Shown here piece after piece: positions 1 through 6,325 of a stretch of 9,743 bases of DNA. Source of the stretch: Bacillota bacterium (GTDB lineage Bacteria > Bacillota > Desulfotomaculia > Desulfotomaculales > Desulfallaceae); assembly GCA_009781965.1 (NCBI GenBank), contig WQUS01000295.1:1-9743 (forward strand), given 5' to 3'. The translations under genes and the position numbers were made by a program. A model generated the notes under the pieces. That model saw nothing but the letters and a program-made list of their open reading frames with translations. It was not told the DNA's origin and made no database searches. Each line of letters opens with the position of its first letter. The stretch's first letter is position 1.

Positions 1-77
1 TTCGAGAAATCGCTTTCGGTTAATAGCTTTACGGGCCTGGGCTAGGAGTACTAACAAACACAGGGTCTGACCAGTAA
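1..77 (-). repeat. Dispersed intergenic repeat, copy A (cut by the window edge)
   Basis: Bases 1-27 match 4463-4489 at 25 of 27 positions (shared core TTCGAGAAATCGCTT, then CGGTTAATA). Read on the minus strand, the segment carries TTACTGGTCAG (77-67), then CGTAAAG (33-27), then ATTAACCG (24-17). The same motifs occur in the same order on the plus strand at 4406-4416, 4430-4436 and 4442-4449. The two elements are therefore related but lie in opposite orientation. Spacing between the first two motifs is about 20 nt longer here than in copy B. No transposase lies nearby. It may belong to a genome-wide family of intergenic repeats. Confidence 0.6.
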
Positions 78-204
78 CGAGTTTATGCCTAATGGAGAGA
101 GGAAAATTTTGGCCAGTCCTTGCCGGGACAAGCGTAATGCAGCCAGTGATTATTGAAGGGCACAGCAACTGAGCAGGGACGCCATAAAAATGGAAAATGA
201 GGGG

Positions 205-232
205 GTGACAGCGGGCTTATAAGGATTATAAA
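205..232 (+). promoter_or_regulatory. Possible sigma-A promoter for the hydroxylase operon
   Basis: GTGACA (205-210) and TATAAA (227-232) are separated by 16 nt; each matches the vegetative consensus at 5 of 6 positions. Transcription would start near 239, giving a leader of about 190 nt. In such AT-rich DNA a match like this can occur by chance, so it is only a candidate. Confidence 0.3.
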
Positions 233-430
233 CAGTGGAACTCTAAAGTGAAAACATTATGGCGTTATTTATCAGAAAAAACAAAAAATACTGATAGTGC
301 TCATGCAACAGCACCTCATCGAATTAGGAACAGAATAACGTTCAAATCATAAATGGGATCAGGAGCGTCACTAGCAAAGCAGCATAACAATCACATCAGG
401 AGCACAATAAAAAAATCAGGAGGTAGGCTT

Positions 431-1294
431 ATGAAGTATGTCCGTGCGCAAACAGCAGCCGAAGCCCTGCAAGCATTGCTCCGTGAAAACGGGCGCGCGC
501 AGATTATTGCCGGCGGTTCCGATCTGATGGTGGAGATGCGGGAAGGCAAGTGCGCTCCGGAAGTGTTGGTAGATATCACTTTTGCTTCAGACATAAAAGA
601 AATTAAAGTAGAGGGCAATGAACTGGTCATTGGGGCAGCCGTCACCATTAGAGAAGTTGCCGGTTCATCCCTGGTCAAGCAATACTTTCCTTCCCTCAGT
701 AAGGCGGCTGGGAAAATAGGTTCCCCGCAGATCCGTAACTCAGCCACCCTGATCGGCAACGTGGTAAGCGGTGAGCCGGGGGCGGACGGGGCAATGGCAT
801 TGGCTCCTCTGGCGCCTCAATTTGTGATTTTGTCTGCATCCGGCGTCCGCACAATGTCTATCGGAGATCTCTATATTGACTTCAGCAAGACGATTATTGA
901 CGCTGGCAAAGAAGTGGTGACGGAAGTTCGCATTCCCCTTCCCGCACCTGATGAGGCAGCTTCCTATGTCCGCCTGGAACTGAGAAAATCTCTTTGCGTT
1001 CCTATGCTCAATGTCGCGGCAATGCTGCGCTATTCCGGCGATCAAATACAGTGGGCCCGGATCACTATGGGACAAGTTGGCGTCGGGCCCACCCGCGCCA
1101 GAGCAGCGGAGGACTTTCTGGCCGGCAAAGCGCTCACCGTGGAAAATGCCGCCCAGGCCGGAGTACTGGCGCTGCAAAATGCCCGCCCAGTGAGCAACCC
1201 ATTGCGCGGTACTAAAGAGTACAGTGAAGAAGTTTTGCCTGTGCTGGTCAGACGCGCCCTGGAAGATATCGCCGCGCAGCTGGGCGTAATGTGA
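431..1294 (+). CDS. Molybdenum hydroxylase, FAD-binding (medium) subunit
   Basis: This is the FAD subunit of a three-subunit xanthine dehydrogenase/CO dehydrogenase-family enzyme. It would pass electrons from the [2Fe-2S] subunit to an acceptor in the cytoplasm. The chosen ATG sits 6 nt after a perfect AGGAGGT (418-424) and gives 287 residues, the usual size for stand-alone CoxM-type subunits; the ATG at 353 has no ribosome site. The two FAD pyrophosphate-binding motifs of the family are visible: AGGSDL at residues 27-32 and TLIGN at 106-110, the latter followed by a region ending in PGAD. No [4Fe-4S]-binding insertion of the kind found in 4-hydroxybenzoyl-CoA reductase beta subunits is apparent. 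There is no signal peptide. It is first in the operon, 15 nt before the FeS gene. The family is sure; the electron acceptor and substrate are not. Confidence 0.93.
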   Translation: MKYVRAQTAAEALQALLRENGRAQIIAGGSDLMVEMREGKCAPEVLVDITFASDIKEIKVEGNELVIGAAVTIREVAGSSLVKQYFPSLSKAAGKIGSPQIRNSATLIGNVVSGEPGADGAMALAPLAPQFVILSASGVRTMSIGDLYIDFSKTIIDAGKEVVTEVRIPLPAPDEAASYVRLELRKSLCVPMLNVAAMLRYSGDQIQWARITMGQVGVGPTRARAAEDFLAGKALTVENAAQAGVLALQNARPVSNPLRGTKEYSEEVLPVLVRRALEDIAAQLGVM

Positions 1295-1309
1295 GGAAGG
1301 AGCGAAAAC

Positions 1310-1783
1310 ATGGAAAAATTAAACGTAACTGTTAACGGACAGCTTATGTCCGTGGATGTAAATCCCGCTATCCGCCTGGTTGATTTTCTCCGCGGCCAGC
1401 TGCTGCTTACCGGCACCAAAACCGGCTGCGGCAAGGGCGAGTGCGGGGCCTGCACAGTGATCATGAACGGTAAATCGGTCACCTCCTGCCTCATTCCGGT
1501 AATGCGGGCGGAGGGGGCTGTGATTGAAACTATCGAAGGGCTTGCCAAGGGAGAAACCTTGCACCCGCTGCAAGAAGAGTTTATTGATAAAGGCGCTATC
1601 CAATGCGGCTTCTGTACCCCCGGCATGATTATGTCCGCCAAGGCGCTGCTGGATAAAGACGACAATCCTTCTTCCGAAGCGGTGCGGGAAGCATTGTCCG
1701 GCAACATTTGCCGCTGCACCGGATATGTCAAAATAGAGGAAGCCGTAATGGCGGCGGCCGCGAAAATGCGGAAGGGAGGCTGA
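1310..1783 (+). CDS. Molybdenum hydroxylase, [2Fe-2S] (small) subunit
   Basis: This small iron-sulfur subunit carries electrons from the molybdenum centre to FAD. The 157 residues show both expected domains. The N-terminal plant-ferredoxin-like domain has ligands Cys40, Cys45, Cys48 and Cys60 (CGKGECGAC, then SCL). The C-terminal helical domain has Cys99 and Cys102 (QCGFCTPG) and Cys134 and Cys136 (ICRCTGY). All eight cysteines are present with normal spacing, so both clusters should form. The ATG follows AAGGAG by a good distance. The gene lies 15 nt after the FAD gene and 4 nt before the large subunit, whose ribosome site (GGGAGG) falls inside the end of this gene. This indicates one transcript and matched subunit supply. 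Length is typical for CoxS/XdhC-type subunits. Confidence 0.95.
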   Translation: MEKLNVTVNGQLMSVDVNPAIRLVDFLRGQLLLTGTKTGCGKGECGACTVIMNGKSVTSCLIPVMRAEGAVIETIEGLAKGETLHPLQEEFIDKGAIQCGFCTPGMIMSAKALLDKDDNPSSEAVREALSGNICRCTGYVKIEEAVMAAAAKMRKGG

Positions 1784-1787
1784 GAAT

Positions 1788-4112
1788 ATGGCCAACTATG
1801 TAGGTAAGAATATCCCCCGCAATGACGGGTTTGATAAAGCGACCGGTCTGGGTGTCTTCACCCATGACGTTACTATGCCCCACATGCTCTTTGCCAAGGT
1901 GCTGCGCAGTCCTCACGCTCATGCCAGGGTTATCTCCATTGATACCTCTGCCGCAGAGGCTCTGCCCGGCGTAAAGGCTGTTTGCACCTATCAAAATACC
2001 ACCAAGAAACGGTTTAACGCCTCAACAGCCGCGATGATCACCATCCCCTGTGACGAACCGGTGCGGGACCAGCTGGTCTTTACCGACCGGCCCCTCTATA
2101 TCGGCGACGAGATTGCCGCGGTGGCTGCGGAGACAGGGGAAATCGCGGCCAAGGCAGTTAAACTGATCAAGGTGGAGTATGAAATTCTGCCCGCCGTGTA
2201 CGATCCGTTGGAGGCGCTCAAGCTGGATGCTCCCAAAGTACAGCCTGAGTTTCAGTCAGAAATGTTTGGCGCTCCCATTTGTATGGACGACGACCCCACG
2301 CAGCTCATACACCCCAAATATAACAACATCTGCGGCAAAGTGATCGAATTTGGCATCGGAGACATAGCGCAGGGGTTTAAAGAAGCGGAAGTCATTGTCG
2401 AAGTCGACCTGCAGTTACCCCGGGTTAAACAGTGTCAGATGGAAACCCATGCCGCCATAGCCTCTTACAAGGCAAACGGGATTTTGGAGGTTATTTCCAC
2501 CACCCAAACTCCCCATCCCACGAAAATGATCTTGGCTTATGCCTTGGATCTGCCGGAAAGCAAGGTCCGTGTTTCCAATCCTCCGTACGTGGGGGGCGGG
2601 TTTGGGGTTCGCATTGGTATGAGCGGCAAGGCGGAGGTTATCGCCGCCGTTTTGTCCATGAAGGCGCTTCGGCCGGTGAAACTCGTTTACACCCGGGAAG
2701 AAGATTTTACGGCCAGCGATACCCGCCATGGCGGATATCTGCTCTGTAAGCTGGGCGCGAAATATGACGGCACATTTGTGGCCATTGATACCACCGCTTG
2801 GCTTAATACCGGCGCCTACGCCACTTTCGGCGTGGAACTGCCCGGTGTGCTGGGCGCCTGCGGTACGGCCGGCGCCTACCGGATCCCCAACCTGCATTAT
2901 AAGGGGTTCCCTGTTTACACCAATCAGCAGACCGCCGGCGCCTTCCGGGGATTCGGCACTCCCCAGGGAACCGCCATTGTGGAAGCGGCAGTGGATAAAA
3001 TGGCTTGTGCCCTGCAAATGGACCCGCTGGAACTCCGCAAGAAAAATACGAGTAAACCGGAAGATAGAGGATTCTTCCCCTTCCCGATTGGCTCGGTAGG
3101 CGTCAATGAATGTATTGATAAAGCCGCCGCCGCCATTGGCTGGAATGAAAAGCGCGGCAGGAATCAATCCGGCCACATCCGCCGGGGCGTGGGTCTGGCC
3201 ATCGCTACCCATGTGAGCAACGCCGCTCCTTTCTGCGTGGACTATGATTCCATTGTGCTTTGGATAGAGCAGGACGGTTCTCTGCATATCTCGTCCGGTA
3301 TTCCGGAGATCGGCCCCGGCTCCACCACTGGAGTCATCCAAGTGGCTTGTGACCTGGTGGGCGTACCTTTTGCAACCACTGTGATGCAGTTTGGCGATAC
3401 AGCCTCCAGTCCCTTTGATATCGGTAGCCACGCCAGCCGGACCATCTATACGGTCAGCCAAGTCCTGGCGGAGGTCGCCCCTAAGCTGCGTCAGAGTATC
3501 TTTGAGTACGCGGCGGCACATCTGGAGGTCAGTGCTGAGCAGCTGGACATGGTCGACGGGATTATCTCCGGCGGCGGCAAGGAAATTACCTTAAAGGAAC
3601 TGGCCTATCAGGCCCACCTAAACGGTAAGCAATTCCTGGTGTCCGGCAACAAGGTACCTCCCAACTCTCTGCCTTGGTGCGCTCAGGCAGCTGAGGTCGA
3701 AGTGGATATGGAACTGGGTCTGATTAAAGTGCTCAAGATTGTAGCCGCTCATGACGTTGGCAAAGCGGTTAACCCCAGGTTGTGTGAGGGTCAGATCGAA
3801 GGCGCCGCCCTGATGGGTGTAGGCTACGCACTGAAGGAAGAAATGGTTTATGAAGTGGGAACCGGCTTCTACAATAACGGCCTGCACAGGTATATGCTGG
3901 CCACTGCCAATGATCGTCCGGAAATTGTTCCGATTCTGGTGGAGAGCAACGATCCGGCCGGCGTATTTGGCATGAAAGGACTGGGGGAAGTTGGTCTGAA
4001 CGCCATTTTGCCGGCCATCTTCTCCGCAGTGGAGGATGCCGTCGGCGTCCGGTTTAACGTGGCTCCGATAACTCCCAGCCGCTTTCTGGCGGGCATGAAA
4101 CCGTTTGCTTAG
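1788..4112 (+). CDS. Molybdenum hydroxylase, molybdopterin-binding (large) subunit; substrate unknown
   Basis: This catalytic subunit (774 residues, normal size) binds the molybdopterin cofactor and hydroxylates an aldehyde, N-heterocycle or similar compound. The N-terminal a/b hammerhead domain includes RSPHAHA; the cofactor-binding part follows. Family motifs are GGGFG at 269-273, AFRGFG at 385-390, DVGKAVNP at 656-663, and GLGE, whose Glu734 matches the catalytic base Glu1261 of bovine xanthine dehydrogenase. Gln240 matches Gln767 and Phe389 matches Phe914. The CO dehydrogenase loop AYxCSFR is absent. Aligned by hand, the purine-binding residues Glu802 and Arg880 of the bovine enzyme become Ile276 and Leu355, which argues against xanthine as substrate. 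The usual GQG cofactor motif reads GPG (509-511). No twin-arginine signal is seen, so it is probably cytoplasmic. No maturation gene lies nearby. An aldehyde or heteroaromatic hydroxylase is possible. Confidence 0.93.
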   Translation: MANYVGKNIPRNDGFDKATGLGVFTHDVTMPHMLFAKVLRSPHAHARVISIDTSAAEALPGVKAVCTYQNTTKKRFNASTAAMITIPCDEPVRDQLVFTDRPLYIGDEIAAVAAETGEIAAKAVKLIKVEYEILPAVYDPLEALKLDAPKVQPEFQSEMFGAPICMDDDPTQLIHPKYNNICGKVIEFGIGDIAQGFKEAEVIVEVDLQLPRVKQCQMETHAAIASYKANGILEVISTTQTPHPTKMILAYALDLPESKVRVSNPPYVGGGFGVRIGMSGKAEVIAAVLSMKALRPVKLVYTREEDFTASDTRHGGYLLCKLGAKYDGTFVAIDTTAWLNTGAYATFGVELPGVLGACGTAGAYRIPNLHYKGFPVYTNQQTAGAFRGFGTPQGTAIVEAAVDKMACALQMDPLELRKKNTSKPEDRGFFPFPIGSVGVNECIDKAAAAIGWNEKRGRNQSGHIRRGVGLAIATHVSNAAPFCVDYDSIVLWIEQDGSLHISSGIPEIGPGSTTGVIQVACDLVGVPFATTVMQFGDTASSPFDIGSHASRTIYTVSQVLAEVAPKLRQSIFEYAAAHLEVSAEQLDMVDGIISGGGKEITLKELAYQAHLNGKQFLVSGNKVPPNSLPWCAQAAEVEVDMELGLIKVLKIVAAHDVGKAVNPRLCEGQIEGAALMGVGYALKEEMVYEVGTGFYNNGLHRYMLATANDRPEIVPILVESNDPAGVFGMKGLGEVGLNAILPAIFSAVEDAVGVRFNVAPITPSRFLAGMKPFA

Positions 4113-4183
4113 TGTTAACCAGTGTTTCCCGGTATTTTCCGCCTGCCTCGTCGTGAGTTAACGGGCGTCCGGGGTAGTAGATC

Positions 4184-4246
4184 AGCATAGAGAGCATAGA
4201 AGAGGTATTTAGGATATTTACGGCATTTACGACATTTACGAAAAGC
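4184..4246 (+). repeat. Degenerate 9-nt periodic tandem array
   Basis: Seven 9-nt units follow one another without a break. The first two are nearly identical (AGCATAGAG, AGCATAGAA). The later ones form a clear series, best seen as four units at 4205-4240: GTATTTAGG, ATATTTACG, GCATTTACG, ACATTTACG. It lies between the stop codon of the large subunit and its terminator, so it is probably transcribed. On the minus strand it would read as a three-residue periodic peptide, but there is no sign of a real gene there. Its role is unknown; slippage-derived repeat DNA is the simplest view. Confidence 0.6.
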
Positions 4247-4262
4247 TGCATGTCACTTTATT

Positions 4263-4296
4263 TGCCCCCGTCTGTTATTTTAGACGGGGGCATTTT
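4263..4296 (+). terminator. Intrinsic terminator of the hydroxylase operon
   Basis: A perfect 11-bp stem (TGCCCCCGTCT at 4263-4273 with AGACGGGGGCA at 4282-4292) closes an 8-nt loop and is followed by TTTT. It is strong and GC-rich. It lies 150 nt after the stop codon of the large subunit and separates that operon from the pyr operon. Confidence 0.9.
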
Positions 4297-4382
4297 GCCG
4301 GCGTTTCTTAATGTCCACTTTTTGGGTGGGTGATTTTAGGGGCAGCAGCCGGCGCCAGTTTACTAAGCGCTAATTATCATTA

Positions 4383-4489
4383 GTTACTGGTCACTGAGCG
4401 TCCGATTACTGGTCAGCATCGAGCCGGCTCGTAAAGTTGTTATTAACCGTGCGCTCATACTCTTCGAGAAATCGCTTACGGTTAATAAC
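4383..4489 (+). repeat. Structured intergenic repeat, copy B
   Basis: This element shares motifs with copy A at 1-77 in inverted orientation. It contains two copies of TTACTGGTCA (4384-4393 and 4406-4415) exactly 22 nt apart, a perfect 12-bp palindrome CGAGCCGGCTCG (4420-4431), and a perfect 12-bp inverted repeat (GTTATTAACCGT at 4439-4450 with ACGGTTAATAAC at 4478-4489) around a 27-nt loop. The right arm together with the loop end is the 27-nt segment repeated at window position 1. It lies just upstream of the pyr promoter. It could be a dispersed non-coding repeat, a miniature mobile element remnant, or a protein-binding region. No open reading frame is present. Confidence 0.6.
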
Positions 4490-4528
4490 TATAATTAACC
4501 AACAGTTATGCTTCCTCGGATAAAAAAG

Positions 4529-4557
4529 TTGACGCCCGCTGATGAATCTGATAATAT
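4529..4557 (+). promoter_or_regulatory. Promoter of the pyr operon
   Basis: TTGACG (4529-4534, 5 of 6 to the -35 consensus) stands 17 nt from TAATAT (4552-4557). A TG one base before the latter gives an extended -10. GATAAT at 4550-4555 is an alternative -10 with a shorter spacer. Transcription would start near 4563, just before the PyrR-binding hairpin, as expected for this attenuator type. Confidence 0.7.
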
Positions 4558-4572
4558 TGGGGCAGCGAAAAT

Positions 4573-4660
4573 CACCTTGAAATTGGTCCCGCGAGGCCGG
4601 TAAGGGTTCATAGATTATGCTTGGCGTGCCTTTGCGCCTGTCTCTATGCCAACTTTACCG
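4573..4660 (+). promoter_or_regulatory. PyrR-dependent attenuator leader 1: PyrR-binding loop and antiterminator
   Basis: The 11-nt core UCCNGNGAGGY recognised by PyrR is matched exactly at 4587-4597, within GGTCCCGCGAGGCCGG. A lower stem (CCTT at 4575-4578 with AAGG at 4602-4605), an internal bulge and an upper stem give the known PyrR-binding hairpin. Without PyrR, its 3' side can instead form an antiterminator: 4598-4614 pairs with 4643-4660 (CGGTAAG with TTTACCG, CATAGA with TCTATG). That pairing takes up the end of the 5' arm and the loop of the following terminator. By analogy with Bacillus, PyrR with UMP or UTP would stabilise the binding loop and allow termination, lowering pyr expression when pyrimidines are plentiful. 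The pairings are seen by eye; the mechanism is family knowledge. Confidence 0.88.
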
Positions 4661-4676
4661 ATGAGACAGGCTTTTT
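4636..4676 (+). terminator. Attenuator terminator upstream of pyrR
   Basis: A perfect 9-bp stem (GCCTGTCTC at 4636-4644 with GAGACAGGC at 4663-4671) with an 18-nt loop is followed by TTTTT. It is mutually exclusive with the antiterminator pairing of 4598-4614 to 4643-4660, so it is a regulated terminator. Confidence 0.88.
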
Positions 4677-4717
4677 AGCGTGCTTTAGGCGGTTATTTTT
4701 ATGGGAGGTGGCAAACC

Positions 4718-5266
4718 GTGGCGGAATGGAAGCCAAAGGCCCGGCTCATGGACAGCGATGGTATAAGGCGTGTGATTACCCGTATGGCCCATGAAATTAT
4801 TGAGCGCAATAAGGGTACCGATGATATGGTGCTGATTGGCATCCGCCGGCGGGGCGTGCCGCTGGCCCGCCGGCTGGCCGATAAAATTAAGGAAATTGAG
4901 GGTAGCGTGGTACCGGTGGGCGTGCTGGATATTACCCTGTACCGGGACGATTTGACTACTTTGGGGCGTCAGCCGGTGGTGCGGCAGACGGAAGTGGCTT
5001 TTTCCATTGAAGGTAAACGGATCATCCTGGTGGATGACGTGCTCTTCACCGGGCGCACGATCCGGGCCGCTCTGGACGCGATAATCGACCTGGGACGGCC
5101 GCGCTACATTCAGTTAGTTGCGCTGGTGGATCGGGGGCACCGGGAGTTGCCCATCCGGGCCGATTACGTCGGCAAGAACGTCCCCACTTCCCGGCGTGAA
5201 GAGGTGGCGGTGCGGCTGACGGAAACAGACGATACAGATGAAGTGGTGATTATGGAAAAGACATAG
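4718..5266 (+). CDS. pyrR: PyrR, RNA-binding attenuation regulator / uracil phosphoribosyltransferase
   Basis: PyrR senses uridine nucleotides, binds the leader RNA of pyr genes and promotes termination; many homologues also make UMP from uracil and PRPP. The 182-residue length is typical. The PRPP-binding signature is complete at residues 105-114 (VDDVLFTGRT). The N-terminal IRRRGVPLA segment and the DITLYRDDL segment are also characteristic of the family. The start is GTG, 7 nt after GGGAGGTG (4703-4710). An ATG at 4701 is out of frame. The gene is first in the operon, between two attenuators carrying its own target sequence, so it should autoregulate. Nothing suggests damage. Confidence 0.97.
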   Translation: MAEWKPKARLMDSDGIRRVITRMAHEIIERNKGTDDMVLIGIRRRGVPLARRLADKIKEIEGSVVPVGVLDITLYRDDLTTLGRQPVVRQTEVAFSIEGKRIILVDDVLFTGRTIRAALDAIIDLGRPRYIQLVALVDRGHRELPIRADYVGKNVPTSRREEVAVRLTETDDTDEVVIMEKT

Positions 5267-5278
5267 TGCATGGCGCAT

Positions 5279-5338
5279 CCTTTTAAGACGGTCCCGCGAG
5301 GCCGGCAAGGAGAGCCAAGCGTCAATTGCTCTGCCGGC
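5279..5338 (+). promoter_or_regulatory. PyrR-dependent attenuator leader 2 (pyrR-pyrB gap): binding loop and antiterminator
   Basis: The 16-nt core GGTCCCGCGAGGCCGG (5290-5305) is identical to that of leader 1 and matches UCCNGNGAGGY at 5292-5302. The lower stem is CCTT (5279-5282) with AAGG (5307-5310). The competing antiterminator pairs GCCGGC at 5301-5306 with GCCGGC at 5333-5338, and AGAGC at 5311-5315 with GCTCT at 5328-5332; it invades the 5' arm of the next terminator. This site lets PyrR reduce the enzyme genes further without reducing its own mRNA at this point. Confidence 0.88.
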
Positions 5339-5379
5339 CTCCGTCGGGTTGTGAATCAACCCGGGAGGCCTTAAATTTT
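5336..5379 (+). terminator. Attenuator terminator between pyrR and pyrB
   Basis: The stem has two parts: GGCCTCC (5336-5342) with GGAGGCC (5364-5370), and CGGGTT (5345-5350) with AACCCG (5358-5363). They are joined by a 2-nt bulge and close a 7-nt loop. The downstream tract TTAAATTTT is interrupted, so the terminator relies on a strong stem. The pyrB ribosome site begins right after it. Confidence 0.85.
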
Positions 5380-5398
5380 GTGGTGGAGGGGAACAGCA

Positions 5399-6325
5399 AT
5401 GTACAAATATAAAGACTTGCTGGAAATTCGGACACTGTCTGCCGAAGAAATCGGTTTTCTTTTGGACACTGCCGGACCGATGAAAGAAATTATCAAGCGG
5501 CAGATTAAAAAGGTGCCTACTTTACGCGGCAAAACGGTGGTGACTCTGTTTTATGAAAACAGCACCAGAACCCGCGGCTCTTTTGAGCTGGCGGCCAAAT
5601 ATATGAGCGCCGACGCGATTAATATCTCCGGGTCTTCCAGCAGCGTAGCCAAAGGGGAAAGCCTGTATGACACCGGCCGTACTCTGCAGTCTCTGGGGGC
5701 CGACGTGATCGTGCTCCGGCACCCCATGGCCGGCGCGCCGGAACTGTTGGCCCGGTCGGTGCAGGCGGCGGTGATTAATGCCGGAGACGGGGCTCATGAG
5801 CATCCTACCCAGGCGCTGTTGGATATGTTTACGGTACGGGAGAAAAAAGGCGGTTTGGCTGGGCTGCGGGTGGCCATTGTGGGCGACGTGCTGCACAGCC
5901 GGGTGGCCCGCTCGAATATCTGGGGGTTCACTAAAATGGGGGCCGAGGTCAGGGTTTGCGGCCCGGCTACCTTGTTGCCGGCCGGAGTGGAGGAGACCGG
6001 CGCGCTGGTTTTCCATCAGCTGGACCAGGCCTTGGCCGGGGCGGACGTGATTATGATGCTGCGCATCCAAAAAGAGCGGCAGCAGCAGGGCTTGTTTCCC
6101 GGGCTGCGGGAATACGCCAGGCTTTACGGCCTGAACGAGCGGCGGCTGGCGCTGGCCGCCGGGGACGCGCTGGTTATGCACCCCGGCCCGATGAACCGCG
6201 GGGTAGAAATTACCGCGGCTATCGCCGACAGCAACCGGGCGGTGATCGAGGAGCAGGTAACAAACGGGGTGGCGGTGCGTATGGCGCTGCTTTATCTACT
6301 TAGCGGGGGAGGTGCCCAGGCATGA
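5399..6325 (+). CDS. pyrB: Aspartate carbamoyltransferase catalytic subunit
   Basis: It joins carbamoyl phosphate and aspartate to carbamoyl aspartate, the first committed step of pyrimidine synthesis, in the cytoplasm. The ATG at 5399 follows GGTGGAGGGG (5382-5391) and gives 308 residues, the normal length; an upstream TTG at 5378 lies in the terminator tail and lacks a ribosome site. Carbamoyl phosphate-binding STRTR is at 55-59, HPTQ at 135-138, an LRIQKER aspartate-loop motif near residue 220, and HPGPMNRG at 261-268. All expected catalytic motifs are intact. No pyrI regulatory subunit gene is present, as usual in Firmicutes. The stop overlaps the pyrC start (ATGA), which implies translational coupling. 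Expression is governed by the attenuator just upstream. Confidence 0.97.
   Translation: MYKYKDLLEIRTLSAEEIGFLLDTAGPMKEIIKRQIKKVPTLRGKTVVTLFYENSTRTRGSFELAAKYMSADAINISGSSSSVAKGESLYDTGRTLQSLGADVIVLRHPMAGAPELLARSVQAAVINAGDGAHEHPTQALLDMFTVREKKGGLAGLRVAIVGDVLHSRVARSNIWGFTKMGAEVRVCGPATLLPAGVEETGALVFHQLDQALAGADVIMMLRIQKERQQQGLFPGLREYARLYGLNERRLALAAGDALVMHPGPMNRGVEITAAIADSNRAVIEEQVTNGVAVRMALLYLLSGGGAQA

Larger units (their letters stand above)
1..430. other. Non-coding leader upstream of the molybdenum hydroxylase operon
   Basis: No convincing gene is seen in this AT-rich stretch. It holds part of a dispersed repeat (1-77), a weak promoter candidate (205-232), a short hairpin with a TATCAG/CTGATA stem (270-275 with 291-296), and the ribosome site of the first gene (AGGAGGT at 418-424). 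An in-frame ATG at 353 could extend the first gene upstream, but it has no ribosome site. I do not recognise a riboswitch, a tRNA or a regulator binding site here. Confidence 0.7.

Noticed and set aside
112..126. Sigma-54-like element (TGGCCAGTCCTTGCC)
   Set aside because: The spacing between the GG and GC elements is one base short, and the C after TGGC does not fit the consensus.
259..294. Tiny open frame of 11 codons in the leader
   Set aside because: Weak ribosome site, low complexity lysine-rich content, and nothing to suggest a leader peptide mechanism.
328..343. LexA-like site GAAC-N8-GTTC
   Set aside because: The Firmicutes LexA box has a 4-nt spacer; this one has 8, and the context gives no link to DNA damage.
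353..430. Upstream ATG giving a 26-residue N-terminal extension of the FAD subunit
   Set aside because: No ribosome site precedes it, the added residues do not look like the family, and the ATG at 431 has a perfect AGGAGGT and gives the usual length.
431..4112. Aerobic-type carbon monoxide dehydrogenase (coxMSL), suggested by gene order
   Set aside because: The active-site loop AYxCSFR is absent; the corresponding region reads GAFRGFG, as in xanthine dehydrogenase and aldehyde oxidase relatives.
4054..4251. Minus-strand 65-codon open frame with a three-residue periodic start
   Set aside because: The periodicity only reflects the 9-nt DNA repeat, and the frame runs antisense into the end of the large subunit gene. 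No ribosome site supports it.
5378..5398. TTG start seven codons upstream for pyrB
   Set aside because: It lies in the tail of the attenuator terminator, before the ribosome site that serves the ATG at 5399.
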